Of a stretch of DNA of 64,000 nt, positions 47,301 to 55,777 are shown piece by piece. A program made the position numbers and the translations under genes. Origin of the DNA: an uncultured Sphingomonas sp. GTDB taxonomy: Bacteria; Pseudomonadota; Alphaproteobacteria; Sphingomonadales; Sphingomonadaceae. Location: contig CAJYOI010000044.1 of the NCBI GenBank assembly GCA_913776045.1, positions 1 to 64,000 of the forward strand. Direction: 5' to 3'. The first letter of the stretch is position 1. Each line of letters starts with the position of its first letter. The notes beneath the pieces were generated by a model that saw only the letters and a list, made by a program, of their open reading frames with translations, ran no database searches and was not told where the DNA came from.

Positions 47301-47623
47301 ACCTAGGTATGTTCGACGTGAACTACGTCTTCCGGTACATCGACCGGATGACGATCGGTTCGTACGCGACTCAGAACTCGGTTCAGGGCCGTCCGCCGCT
47401 CAATGCCGACGCTTTCCCGCAGGTTCGCTATCCTGCGATTACCTATTCGAACATCCGCTTCGGCATCGAACCGAACGACAAGTTCCGGTTCTACTTCGGC
47501 GTGGACAACATGTTCGATCGAGGATCTCCGGCGATCAGTGGACTGTTCGGCACGGGTGCCGGCGGTGCGATCTACCCGCCGCTCGGTCGCTCGTTCTACG
47601 CGGGTGTCGCCGCAAAATTCTGA
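44384..47623 (+). CDS. TonB-dependent outer-membrane receptor
   Basis: 1079 residues. Start set by the signal peptide MKFSQLLGATALFSTLVVTPAFAQ; the frame runs 13 codons further up, through the hairpin. A Ser/Thr/Asp/Glu-rich linker precedes the plug domain (EVLVTGSRLRR at about 60, then the LTLVNGRRH and DRVDLVTGANSAVYGSDAIAGVVNFILKR region, about 150-190). The barrel ends in YAGVAAKF with C-terminal Phe. This plug type is common in the expanded TonB receptor sets of sphingomonads and xanthomonads for plant oligosaccharides or peptides; the ligand is not readable. It is monocistronic, ending in a strong terminator, with no sugar gene adjacent. Confidence 0.92.
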   Translation: MKFSQLLGATALFSTLVVTPAFAQSTGQSTTTSQSSDETDADEGQAGEVLVTGSRLRRPNDDSSVPITSVRPDELLATGSVSLGDALNDLPALRSTYSQSNSSRFIGTGGLNLLDLRGLGTSRTLTLVNGRRHVTASPGSFEVDTNTIPSDLLDRVDLVTGANSAVYGSDAIAGVVNFILKRDFDGLNIRAQSSITSRGDRGEYFVAGVAGKNFSEGRGNIAVALEFSRANKLRYTDRPDQTGAYSGGIGLYTVQNTTGEPASGDGIPDTAFLTGVRSNQFSSGGTALVSCPTVAAQNESAAAFANRRALVCTGFNDGVTTTSPLAYAFIFGPDGSLVRNDAAAGVTFDLRRLAGGTSVIGGLGSTFNETGYIYPQLERYSANLLSHYDFSDAFQVYLEAKYVRVNVVSEGSPTFASGTLPASASRTNPFLTPQATALLNQILAPAATSFTFVRNNVDFGGRQEVTKRETFRIVLSAQGALTDHLRYEVAGNYGQFDSYYETGGNVLLSAYTRASNAVLAPAGYTGNNFVLNSQGQRVVCGVNANADTTDDDANCYPLNLFGSGAPDARALNYALIRSFRKERATQTNATAYISGDTGGFFELPGGAIEFAVGGEYRRETASSVYDPIVSNPTRLTFLNSIAPFTPPALEVKEAYGEMRLPILKDIPFIRELSLEGSARYSDYNYGPKKPVFAWNAGGVWRPTRDLLLRASYGKAVRSPTLGDLFAANVQTFASLGDPCSQTNINNGPVVNGQSVRIANCAAAGVPTTFTYTNSSGQVVTVPFVNTATSTPAGAIRGNPDLLEETSKSFTAGIVYKPSYLRGVTASVSYYSMNVENVITSLGGATVVSLCYDNPSGIDNQYCRAVFRRPDGTFAGQAGISFGGDVVTYPNESIRPSFFQQPFNFARYFANGIDVDLSYEKRLGEGKRINIQGVVTYVLSRRNYTDVTNPDFATRLDGSLGDPTWSGNINVGLDLGMFDVNYVFRYIDRMTIGSYATQNSVQGRPPLNADAFPQVRYPAITYSNIRFGIEPNDKFRFYFGVDNMFDRGSPAISGLFGTGAGGAIYPPLGRSFYAGVAAKF

Positions 47624-47639
47624 AAAGTTTGAAAACTTT

Positions 47640-47670
47640 AAGGGCCGCTCTTCGGAGCGGCCCTTTTTTT
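47640..47670 (+). terminator. Intrinsic terminator after the TonB receptor gene
   Basis: AGGGCCGCTC (47641-47650), TTCG loop, GAGCGGCCCT (47655-47664), then a run of seven T. The stem is perfect. The T-run overlaps the stop codon of the convergent alr gene. Confidence 0.92.
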
Positions 47671-48709
47671 ACGTCCAAAGTCGGTCGAAGCGCTGGCCGA
47701 GGCCAGTCAGCAGTTCGTATTGGCTCATGCCGCTCGCCACCGATGCTGCGGGCAGCGTATCGGCAAGCGATATCCACGCGCCTTCGGCGATAGATGGGAT
47801 GCTGGACACATCCACCGCCACCAGATCCATCGAAACGCGCCCGATCACCGGTAGCACCTCGTCACCCGGTCCCCTGGCCGTCCCGCAGTCGGAGAAGCCT
47901 CGCCAGTAGCCGTCGGCGTAGCCCAGGTTGATGGTGGCGACCTCGGTGTCCTGCTCGGCGGTCCATGTCGCATTGTAGCCGACCGTTTCCCCGGCGCGGA
48001 CGGTGCGGCGCTGGAGGATCTGCGCCTCGATGCCGACCACCGGGCGGATCATGTCGGCAAGCTCGGCGCGCGGGATGCCGCCGTAGAGCGCCAGACCCGG
48101 GCGCGTCAGGTCAAAGGCATAGTCGGCGCCCAGAGCGATGCCGGCGGAGTTGGCGAGGCTCAACCGCCTCGCGGATGTGCGGCCCGCCAGACCGGCAAAC
48201 GCCGCCAACTGCCGGGCGTTCAGCGGATGGTCCTCATCCGCACACGCCAAGTGACTCATCAGCGTCTCGATCAACAGACCTTTGAGCGCCCCGCCGGCGA
48301 CATCGTCGACCGACAGCCCCAGCCGGTTCATGCCGGTGTCGACCATCACATCGCACAGCCCCCCGCCCATCGCCTGCCAGCGACGGACCTGCTCGACAGT
48401 GTTGAGCACCGGACGTACGGCGGGCAGGCCGACCAGCGGCGCGTCTTCGTCGCGGACGCCGTGGAGGACGGATACGGTCGCCGGGCCGACGTCGCCCAGC
48501 GCACGCGCCTCGCCCCAGGTGGCGACGAACAGGTCGCGGCAGCCGGCGCCGACCAGGCGGGTGGCGACTTCGCGCGCACCCAAGCCGTAGCCGTTGGCCT
48601 TGACCGCCGCCCCGCATGCCGCGCGGCCGCTCATTCGGGCGAGGGTGCGCCAATTGGCGACGAGCGCATCGCCATCGATCCGCAGGCGGTTGGGGGCGGT
48701 CCAGTCCAT
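47669..48709 (-). CDS. alr: Alanine racemase
   Basis: PLP enzyme making D-alanine for peptidoglycan. 346 residues. The PLP lysine is Lys37 in AVKANGYGLG; the second catalytic base is Tyr in VGYNATW (about residue 240). DTGMNRLGL, NSAGI and RPGLALYGG are in the expected order. The family average is about 360-370, so the protein is slightly short but complete. The end abuts the receptor terminator. Confidence 0.92.
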   Translation of the reverse strand: MDWTAPNRLRIDGDALVANWRTLARMSGRAACGAAVKANGYGLGAREVATRLVGAGCRDLFVATWGEARALGDVGPATVSVLHGVRDEDAPLVGLPAVRPVLNTVEQVRRWQAMGGGLCDVMVDTGMNRLGLSVDDVAGGALKGLLIETLMSHLACADEDHPLNARQLAAFAGLAGRTSARRLSLANSAGIALGADYAFDLTRPGLALYGGIPRAELADMIRPVVGIEAQILQRRTVRAGETVGYNATWTAEQDTEVATINLGYADGYWRGFSDCGTARGPGDEVLPVIGRVSMDLVAVDVSSIPSIAEGAWISLADTLPAASVASGMSQYELLTGLGQRFDRLWT

Positions 48710-48760
48710 GTCCAGCGGCTAAGCCCAACCGCCCGCTGCCGCAACCGCCCGTGCCCGGCG

Positions 48761-50350
48761 TCAGTCCTTGATGAGGTCGCTTTCCTTGATGAAGAACAGC
48801 ATCACCACCAGTGCCAGCGCGACGACGCCCCAGGTGTACCAGAGCCCGGCATAAGGGTTGCCCGACCGCGCGACGATATACTGGCTGATGAACGGCAGAA
48901 ACCCGCCGAAATAGCCAGTTCCCAGGTGATAGGGGATCGACATCGACGAATAGCGGATCCGCGCCGGAAACATCTCGCTGAGCACCGCAGCGACGGGGCC
49001 GTAGGTCATGCCCGACAGGAAGGCGAGGCCGAGGATGCCGACCAGGATCAGCACGATCTCGCGACCCGACGGCGTCACCTTGTCGAGATTATAGCCTGCC
49101 CGCTCCAGCGCGGCGTCGAGCGCAGACGGGCTGACGTCGGTCTGCGGCATGCCACCGATCGACACGGCGACCGAGCCCGCCTGAACCTTCGTGTAGCCCA
49201 CGCCCTTCTTCGACAGATAGTCGAGCACCTGGCCGCAGGCATCCTTCTGCTTGGCGGCGAAGGGATCATAGGCGCAGTGCGGGCCGGCGACGATCACCGG
49301 CGCGCGGTCGCTGGCGCGGGCGAGGTCCGGGTTGGCGGCATGGCCGATCAACCAGAACAGCGGAAACAGCGCGACCAACGTCAGCGCATAGCCGACGACG
49401 ATCGGCAGTTTGCGTCCCACGCGGTCGCTTAGTTTGCCGAAAAGGATGAAGAAGCCGAGGCCGCCCAGCGCGCCCGCGCCGACCAGCAATTGCGCGGGCG
49501 TCTCAGCCACGCGCATCGGTCCCTGCAGGAACGACAGGACGCTGAACAACGCGGTGTACCAGATGACGGTCAGGCCCGCGGCGATGCCAAACAGCGCGAC
49601 GAACAGGCGGCGCGGGTTGCCGGGATAGGTGAAGCTTTCGACGAACGGGTTCCGCGCGGTCTTGCCGGCGGCCTTCATCGCCTTAAACACCGGGCTCTCG
49701 CTCAGCATGAGACGCATCCACAGCGACACCGCAAGCAGCGCGATCGAGAAGAGGAACGGCACGCGCCAGCCCCACGCCGCCCAGGTTTCGGCCGGCATCG
49801 ATGCCTTCGCAAGCAGCACGACCACCAGGCTGAGGATGAAGCCGCCCGCAACGCTCGCCTGGATGAAGCTGGTATAATAGCCGCGCTTCTTCGCACTCGC
49901 ATGTTCGGCGACATAGATCGCCGCGCCTCCGTACTCGCCACCCAGCGCCAGGCCCTGGCCCACGCGCATCAGCAGGATCAGCGCCGGCGCCCACACCCCG
50001 ACCGCGGCATAAGTCGGCACCAACCCGATGCCGGCGGTAGCGATGCCCATCAGCGTGATGGTGACGAGGAAGGTGTATTTCCGCCCCAGCCGGTCGCCGA
50101 GGAAGCCGAACAGCACCGCACCCAATGGCCGGAACGCGAAACCGACCGCGAAGGTGCCCCAGGCGAGCAGCGTCGCCAGCAACTCGTTCCCCTGCGGAAA
50201 GAAGCTACGCTGGAGAATGCCCGACGTCGTCAACGTGCCCCAGATGAAAAAGTCGTACCATTCGAAGATGGTGCCGAGCGAGGACGCCGAGATGACGAGC
50301 CTTATGTCCTTGCTCGTCGGCTGCTCAGCCGTTGCGGTGTCGTCGGCCAT
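48761..50350 (-). CDS. MHS-family metabolite:H+ symporter (MFS)
   Basis: 529 residues from the ATG at 50350 (GGGGGACGGA upstream; the TTG at 50362 is rejected). About 12 helices. SLGTIFEWYDFFIWG (helix 1), FLGDRLGRKYTF (loop 2-3 motif) and RVGQGLALGGEYGGAAIYVAEHA (about residues 130-152) are standard MHS signatures. A hydrophilic insert of about 90 residues (about 335-430, with AGPHCAYDPFAAKQKDACGQ) separates two helices of the C-terminal half and carries two Cys, possibly a periplasmic domain. Organic acids or osmolytes are typical MHS substrates; the actual one is unknown. Confidence 0.86.
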   Translation of the reverse strand: MADDTATAEQPTSKDIRLVISASSLGTIFEWYDFFIWGTLTTSGILQRSFFPQGNELLATLLAWGTFAVGFAFRPLGAVLFGFLGDRLGRKYTFLVTITLMGIATAGIGLVPTYAAVGVWAPALILLMRVGQGLALGGEYGGAAIYVAEHASAKKRGYYTSFIQASVAGGFILSLVVVLLAKASMPAETWAAWGWRVPFLFSIALLAVSLWMRLMLSESPVFKAMKAAGKTARNPFVESFTYPGNPRRLFVALFGIAAGLTVIWYTALFSVLSFLQGPMRVAETPAQLLVGAGALGGLGFFILFGKLSDRVGRKLPIVVGYALTLVALFPLFWLIGHAANPDLARASDRAPVIVAGPHCAYDPFAAKQKDACGQVLDYLSKKGVGYTKVQAGSVAVSIGGMPQTDVSPSALDAALERAGYNLDKVTPSGREIVLILVGILGLAFLSGMTYGPVAAVLSEMFPARIRYSSMSIPYHLGTGYFGGFLPFISQYIVARSGNPYAGLWYTWGVVALALVVMLFFIKESDLIKD

Positions 50351-50420
50351 TCCGTCCCCCAAATCCGTTGTGGGAGGTTTAGCGGATCGGTGGAGGGCGG
50401 CAAGCGCTCACCGATGCCCC

Positions 50421-50517
50421 CGTCATCCCCGCGAAGGCGAGGATAAATTCTGGCTGGGCGTCGTGCGACTCGCCAAATGCAGCGACTATTGATCCCCACC
50501 TTCGCGGGGATGACGAC
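50421..50517. repeat. Pair of inverted REP-like palindromes
   Basis: CGTCATCCCCGCGAAGGCGAGGAT (unit at 50421-50444, quoted by its ends CGTCATCCCC and GCGAAGGCGA) and the inverted GATCCCCACCTTCGCGGGGA (50491-50510) followed by TGACGACG. Same layout as 905-1003 and 60119-60214. It lies between two minus-strand genes. Confidence 0.8.
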
Positions 50518-50527
50518 GTGGAGCGGC

Positions 50528-51610
50528 TTACCCGAACCGCCGCGGCGAATAGCGCTCCAGATCGAGCTTCGCGATGGACGCATGGGGCGCGTGGCCCAGC
50601 AGCAGCGCCGCGGCGACTCGTGCTGCGGCGGGCGCGGTCTGGATGCCGAAGCCGCCCTGCCCCGCGCACCAGAAGAAGCCTTCGACGTCGCGGTCGAAAC
50701 CGTACACCGGGATCCGATCCGGCGCGAAGCTGCGCAGGCCCGCCCATCGCCGCTCGACCGCCTGGATACGCCAGTCGACCGCCTGCTCCAGCCGGTCGAT
50801 CGCGATGGCGACGTCGAGTTCCTCGGGCGCCGCGTCGCAAGGGTCGGTCGGCGTCTCATCGCTGGGCGACAGCCACAATTTCCCGCCGGCTTCGGGCTTG
50901 AAATAGAATTGCGAGCCGATGTGGGCGACATGAAGCATGTCCTCCGGCACGGCCGGGTCGGTGCGCAGCTGGACGAGCGTACGACGATAGGGCTGGATGC
51001 CGAGCGGCTTGGCGCCCACCCGCGCCGCGACCGGATCGGCCCAGGCGCCGGCCGCATCGACCAGGATGCCGGCCAACACCGGCCCGGCCGCGGTTTCGAT
51101 CCGCCAGTCGCCGCCCTCGCGCGTCGCCGTCTGGAACGCGGCGTTTGTCCACAGTTCGCCGCCCGCCCGCTTGAACCGGCCGAGCACTTCCCCATGCAGC
51201 CCGCCGACGTCGATATAGGCGCAGCTGGGCTCCAGAATGCCCAGCGTCCAGTCGTCTCGCAGGCCCGGCACATGCTCGCGCGGGTCGGTGCGGGTCAGTT
51301 CGACGCCGCTGCCTTCGAATTCGGCGAGGAACGCGTCGATTTTCGCGGCTTCGTCCGCGCGACCGATGTGGATCGACCCGAGCGGCGAAAGATAGGGCGC
51401 GATCGCCTCGCCCGACGCGCTGCTCAGCGGCTGGATGTACGGCCCGCCGTAGGTTTCGGACCAGAAGGCCGCCGACCGGCCGGTCGAATGATAGCCCGCG
51501 GCGTCCTCGCCCTCCAGGATCACGACCGAGGCATGCGGCGCGACTTCGGCGGCAAGGGAGGCGCCGGCGATGCCGCCGCCGATGATCGCGATGTCGAAAC
51601 GCTTGGTCAT
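50528..51610 (-). CDS. FAD-dependent oxidoreductase (DAO family)
   Basis: 360 residues. The dinucleotide fold is at the N-terminus (IAIIGGGIAGASLAAEVAP) and YHSTGRSAAFWSETYG is the flavin-contact segment seen in DAO-family glycine/sarcosine/D-amino-acid oxidoreductases. YIDVGGLHG and VDAAGAWADPVAARVG are typical later blocks, and the C-terminal WCAGQGGFGIQTAPA closes the FAD site. The substrate is uncertain: D-amino acids or N-methyl amino acids. alr is 2.9 kb away on the same strand, so a D-amino acid is thinkable but not shown. Its start overlaps the upstream hydrolase stop by 4 bases. Confidence 0.83.
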   Translation of the reverse strand: MTKRFDIAIIGGGIAGASLAAEVAPHASVVILEGEDAAGYHSTGRSAAFWSETYGGPYIQPLSSASGEAIAPYLSPLGSIHIGRADEAAKIDAFLAEFEGSGVELTRTDPREHVPGLRDDWTLGILEPSCAYIDVGGLHGEVLGRFKRAGGELWTNAAFQTATREGGDWRIETAAGPVLAGILVDAAGAWADPVAARVGAKPLGIQPYRRTLVQLRTDPAVPEDMLHVAHIGSQFYFKPEAGGKLWLSPSDETPTDPCDAAPEELDVAIAIDRLEQAVDWRIQAVERRWAGLRSFAPDRIPVYGFDRDVEGFFWCAGQGGFGIQTAPAAARVAAALLLGHAPHASIAKLDLERYSPRRFG

Positions 51611-52566
51611 ACGCCGTCCTGTGCACGCGCATCGAGGAAGGCGTCAATCTCGGTAAGCGCTCGGTTACGCACCGAATCGACCTCACGCAGGATTTCGTGC
51701 GCGGATTCCGCCCCGAAGCGGACCACACGCGCATCGGGCAGCTTCGCCGCAACCGCCAGCGCGGCGCGGGGATCGACCAAGCCATCGGCTTCCGCGATCA
51801 GCATCAGCACCGGTGGTTCGATGTGCGCGAGCCCCAGCGATGTGCTGAGCCGGCGGGTCGAGGCAAAGCCCTGCGCGAGCCACTGCCAACTCGGCGGCCC
51901 CGTCAGAAGCGTCGCGTCCTCCGCCTGCCACCAGAGTTCGTCCTGATAGCGCGCGTCGTCGTGCGTCAGCAACGATTGGCGGGACCTCAACGTGTGCGGG
52001 CGCTCGTTGCCCTTCCACGCGGCGCGCGCCGGGTCGCCCAGCCGGGTCATCAGCGATGCGGCCGCCTCTCCCACCCGCGGCGCGATGGGTGCCTTCAGCC
52101 CCAGCATCGGCGCCACAAGGACCGCCGCGTCGGGATCGATCGCACGTTCGGCCAGCGCGCGGAGAAGCAGGTGGCCGCCCATCGAATGGCCCATCGCGAT
52201 TCTCGGGGCCCCCGCCGTGGCCGACCAATCGCTCCAGAACGCCCGCAGGTCGGCGATGAACTCTGCAAAATCCGCAATATGCCCGACGTGCGCGGCCGGC
52301 GTGGTTCGCCCCGATCCGCCCTGCCCGCGCCAGTCGAACGCGGTCACACGCCAGCCGTGCGCGTGCCAGTGCGCAAAGCTTTCGAGATACTTCTCGATGA
52401 AGTCCCCGCGCCCGCCCTGGAACAGGATCGACCCGCGGCCCGCGCCCGGTTCGGCCGGCCAGTCGAACACACGCAGCGACCAGCCATCTGGTGTGCGCCA
52501 CTGCGTGATCGTCGCGCCATCGGGATAGCGGCGGCGCAGGCCGCTCGCGTCAAAGAAATCCGCCAT
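51607..52566 (-). CDS. Alpha/beta hydrolase, monoacylglycerol-lipase type
   Basis: 319 residues without signal peptide. VTAFDWRGQGGSGR, the nucleophile elbow GHSMGGH (Ser about 152), a later acidic EADGLVDPR and a His in ESAHEIL form the standard hydrolase order for PldB/monoglyceride-lipase relatives. The stop overlaps the FAD oxidoreductase start as ATGA. It is divergent from cpaA across 50 bases. The substrate is unknown. Confidence 0.82.
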   Translation of the reverse strand: MADFFDASGLRRRYPDGATITQWRTPDGWSLRVFDWPAEPGAGRGSILFQGGRGDFIEKYLESFAHWHAHGWRVTAFDWRGQGGSGRTTPAAHVGHIADFAEFIADLRAFWSDWSATAGAPRIAMGHSMGGHLLLRALAERAIDPDAAVLVAPMLGLKAPIAPRVGEAAASLMTRLGDPARAAWKGNERPHTLRSRQSLLTHDDARYQDELWWQAEDATLLTGPPSWQWLAQGFASTRRLSTSLGLAHIEPPVLMLIAEADGLVDPRAALAVAAKLPDARVVRFGAESAHEILREVDSVRNRALTEIDAFLDARAQDGV

Positions 52567-52616
52567 TGCCGATGGTTACGTTTTGGAAAGCCGGCTCGTC
52601 TAGATGGTGGAGGCTG

Positions 52617-53087
52617 ATGGGGGATCATCTGCCTTTGCTGTTGCTCGCCGTGCTCGGCGGCTTCCTGTTGTCCGCAGGGATAGAAGACGTGCGCACGCGC
52701 GAGATCGCGAATTGGAAGAATGCGGCGATCGCGCTGCTGGCCCCGCTGTGGTGGTGGTCGATCGGGATCGAACCGTGGCCCGGGATGGTGATCCAGTTGG
52801 GCGTAGCGACGATCGTCTTCGGCGTGTTCGTCGGCGCGTTCGCGATCGGCATGATGGGTGGCGGCGACGTGAAGCTGATCGGCGCGCTGGCGCTGTGGCT
52901 GCCGCCGTTCGCCACGCTGTCGATGCTGATCGTGATGTCGATCGCCGGCGGCATCCTGACCCTGATCATGCTGATCGAGGCGCGGGTGCGCCGCACGGGG
53001 CACGCGATCGAGGTGCCCTACGGCGTCGCCATCGCGGTCGCCGGGCTGCTGGCGATCCGCGAACCGATAATTAACCAATTCGGCTGA
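52617..53087 (+). CDS. cpaA: Prepilin peptidase CpaA/TadV type
   Basis: Inner-membrane aspartyl protease that trims Flp prepilin. 156 residues, about 5-6 helices. The two catalytic Asp are Asp24 (GIEDVRTREI) and Asp84 (GGGDVKLIGA), as in A24 peptidases. The ATG at 52617 follows GTGGAGG; the open frame reaches further up but lacks family similarity. First gene of the cpaABCDE-tadBC run, 50 bases before cpaB. No Flp pilin gene is seen upstream. Confidence 0.92.
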   Translation: MGDHLPLLLLAVLGGFLLSAGIEDVRTREIANWKNAAIALLAPLWWWSIGIEPWPGMVIQLGVATIVFGVFVGAFAIGMMGGGDVKLIGALALWLPPFATLSMLIVMSIAGGILTLIMLIEARVRRTGHAIEVPYGVAIAVAGLLAIREPIINQFG

Positions 53088-53137
53088 TGATTAACGGCGG
53101 ATCAAACCGCACGACCGTGAAAGGCGCGTGACTCGAA

Positions 53138-54190
53138 ATGGACGGACGCAAGATTATCCTGCTGGTGGGCGCGCTGCTGGTCGCCGGTATCACCGCGTTC
53201 ATGGCGCGCAGCCTAATGTCGGGCGCCGGCGTGCCGGTCGCCGCAGCCGGCCAGCCCGCCCCGGTCGTCATCGACGGTCCGGAAGTGCTGGTCGCGACCA
53301 AGCCGCTGCCGGTCGGTACGATCATCGATGCATCGGCGCTTAAGTTTCAGCCCTGGCCGAAGGAACTGGTCGAAAACGCCTATTTCCTGAAGCAGGGCAC
53401 GGACCTGAAGAATGTCGTCGGCACGGTCGTGCGCTTCGCCATCCCCGCGGGCCAGCCGGTCACGCAGGGCGCGCTGGTGAAGCCGGGTGACCGCGGCTTC
53501 CTGGCCGCCGCGCTCGGTCCGGGGATGCGTGCGGTCACCGTACCGGTGTCGGCCCAGTCGTCGGTCGCGGGTTTCGTGTTTCCGGGCGACCGCGTCGACC
53601 TGCTGCTGACGCAGACCGTCACCGGCGGCGGCGACGGCGCCCCGCTGAAGGCCACCGAAACGATCCTGCGCAACCTGCGCGTGCTGGCGACGGATCAGCG
53701 CACCGACAAAACCACCGACGATCAGGGCAAGACCGTGGTCAACGCCTATTCGACGGTCACGCTGGAAGCGACGCCGACGATCGCGGAAAAGATTTCGGTC
53801 GCCCAGACCGTGGGCTCGCTGTCGCTGTCGCTGCGCTCGATCGCGGACAATGCCGGCGACCTGGAAGAAGCCATCGCAAGCGGCGAACTGAACGTGCCCG
53901 AAGGCACCGATCCGAAGGCGGAAAAGGCGATGCTCGCCCGGCTGGCCGCGCGCCCGAGCGAAGGTAAGGGCAGCTTCGTAACCGGCGCCGACGTCTCGCG
54001 CTTCCAGCGCTCCAGCGTACCCGGCAAGGCCGGCGAAATGTCGGCGCAGCCCATGGGCCAGGCCGGCGTACCGATGGCCGCACCTGCACCCGCGATCGGC
54101 GGCGCACCCGCGACTGTCGTCCAGGGGCCGGTCGTCCGCATCTCACGCGGCAACGCCGTTTCAATTGTCCCGGTTGGGGGGAAGAACTGA
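53138..54190 (+). CDS. cpaB: Flp pilus assembly protein CpaB/RcpC
   Basis: Periplasmic partner of the secretin. 350 residues with an N-terminal membrane helix (KIILLVGALLVAGITAFMA). The SAF-like domain starts VLVATKPLPVGTIIDASAL (about 52-70), followed by LGPGMRAVTVPVSAQSSVAGFVFPGDRVDLLLT (about 125-157), both hallmarks. The C-terminal 80 residues are Pro/Ala/Gly-rich with little structure. It ends one base before cpaC. Confidence 0.93.
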   Translation: MDGRKIILLVGALLVAGITAFMARSLMSGAGVPVAAAGQPAPVVIDGPEVLVATKPLPVGTIIDASALKFQPWPKELVENAYFLKQGTDLKNVVGTVVRFAIPAGQPVTQGALVKPGDRGFLAAALGPGMRAVTVPVSAQSSVAGFVFPGDRVDLLLTQTVTGGGDGAPLKATETILRNLRVLATDQRTDKTTDDQGKTVVNAYSTVTLEATPTIAEKISVAQTVGSLSLSLRSIADNAGDLEEAIASGELNVPEGTDPKAEKAMLARLAARPSEGKGSFVTGADVSRFQRSSVPGKAGEMSAQPMGQAGVPMAAPAPAIGGAPATVVQGPVVRISRGNAVSIVPVGGKN

Positions 54191-54191
54191 C

Positions 54192-55751
54192 ATGCGTGTG
54201 TTTCTGAAGCCGCTTGGCCTGCCGCTGGCGACAGCGCTTGCCGCCGCGGCGATGACCGCGACGCCCACCGCTACATCGGCGCAGGTCGCCGACCGTCCGG
54301 GGGACGTGCTGCAGGTGGCGACCAGCCGCGGTCGGCTGGTAACGCTGTCGGCGCCGATCAGCGACATCTTCGTCGCCGACGACAAGATCGCCGACGTCCA
54401 GGTCCGTTCGCCCACCCAGCTCTACATCTTCGGCAAGGGGGCTGGCGAGACGACCATCTCGGCCACGTCGAAGGCGGGCCGCGTCGTCTATGCGACTACC
54501 GTCCGCGTCGGCAACAATTACGACTCGATCGGATCGATGCTGCGCCTGGCGCTGCCCGACGCCCAGATCACCGCGACGCCGATGAACGGCCTGGTCCTGC
54601 TGACCGGCGTGGTCGCCGCGCCGCAGGATGCCGCGGAGGCGGAGCGACTGGTGCAGGCGTTCGTCGGCGAGCAGACCAAGGTCCTCTCGCGCCTGAAGAC
54701 CGCGACGCCGCTGCAGGTGAACCTGCAGGTGAAGTTCGCCGAGGTCAGCCGCAGCTTCATCAAGAACATGGGCGTCAACTTCTCGACCGTCGACCGGACG
54801 TCGGGCTTCAAGTTCGGCGGCACCCAGGGGCGTGGCGGATCGACTTTCAACCCCGGCGGTCCGCTGGGCGTCGGCTTCAACGAGGCACCGTCCGGTGCCA
54901 GCAAGGTCCTGAAGGGCGTCGATGCGGCGACCTTCGGCCTTGCCGGCAAGCTGTTCGGGCTCGACCTGCTCGCCGCGATCGACGTCGGCGAAACCGCCGG
55001 CCAAGTGACCACGCTCGCCAGCCCGAACCTGACCGCGCTGTCTGGCGAAACCGCCAGCTTCCTGGTCGGCGGCGAAGTGCCGCTGGTCACGCAGAGCGGC
55101 CTCGGCGCCAGCAGCGTCCAATATAAGGAATATGGCGTCAGCCTGACCTATACGCCGACCGTACTTGCCGATGGTCGCATCTCGCTGCGCGTGCGCCCGG
55201 AAGTGTCGCAGCTGTCGTCGGCGGGGGCGGTGACGGTGGATGGCACCAGCATCCCGGCGCTGACCACCCGTCGTACCGAAACGACGGTCGAACTGGGGTC
55301 GGGCCAGAGCTTCATGATCGCCGGTCTGTTGTCGAACAGCCACGACAATGCGCTGACCAAGACGCCGGGGATCGGCGACGTGCCGGTCTTGGGTGCGCTG
55401 TTCCGGTCGAACGGGTTCAAGCGCAACGAGACCGAACTGGTCATCATCATCACCCCGTATCTGGTGAAGCCGATCAACGCGAACGACATCGTACTGCCGA
55501 CCGACGGATACCGCGCGCCAACCGATGCCGACCGCCTGTTCATGGGCACACTGGCGATGGGAACGTCGGGCCAGGACCGGCCGAAGCCGCAGATGGCGAC
55601 GCCCAGCGCGCCGCCGCCCAGCGCCGGTGCCGTAGCCCCCGCCCCGGTCCAACCATCGGCCCCGGTCGCAGAAACGGCCCCGGTAAAGGCGATGACGCCG
55701 GCAAAATCGAGAAAGGGCGCGGCGCCGATGCCGGGCTTCAGCTTCAAGTGA
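54192..55751 (+). CDS. cpaC: Flp pilus secretin CpaC/RcpA
   Basis: Outer-membrane channel for the pilus. 519 residues. Signal peptide ends TSAQVAD (about 33). An N-terminal pilus-assembly domain (SAPISDIFVADDKIADVQV) and a BON-like segment (MNGLVLLTGVVAAPQDAAEAERL) precede the secretin domain (about 170-430) with VPLVTQSG, EVSQLSSAGAVTVDGTSIPAL and TPGIGDVPVLGALFRS. The tail of about 60 residues is Pro/Ala-rich and low complexity. The ATG at 54192 is one base after the cpaB stop. Confidence 0.94.
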   Translation: MRVFLKPLGLPLATALAAAAMTATPTATSAQVADRPGDVLQVATSRGRLVTLSAPISDIFVADDKIADVQVRSPTQLYIFGKGAGETTISATSKAGRVVYATTVRVGNNYDSIGSMLRLALPDAQITATPMNGLVLLTGVVAAPQDAAEAERLVQAFVGEQTKVLSRLKTATPLQVNLQVKFAEVSRSFIKNMGVNFSTVDRTSGFKFGGTQGRGGSTFNPGGPLGVGFNEAPSGASKVLKGVDAATFGLAGKLFGLDLLAAIDVGETAGQVTTLASPNLTALSGETASFLVGGEVPLVTQSGLGASSVQYKEYGVSLTYTPTVLADGRISLRVRPEVSQLSSAGAVTVDGTSIPALTTRRTETTVELGSGQSFMIAGLLSNSHDNALTKTPGIGDVPVLGALFRSNGFKRNETELVIIITPYLVKPINANDIVLPTDGYRAPTDADRLFMGTLAMGTSGQDRPKPQMATPSAPPPSAGAVAPAPVQPSAPVAETAPVKAMTPAKSRKGAAPMPGFSFK

Positions 55752-55777
55752 ATGTGCGCGTGAAGGAGACGCCCCCC

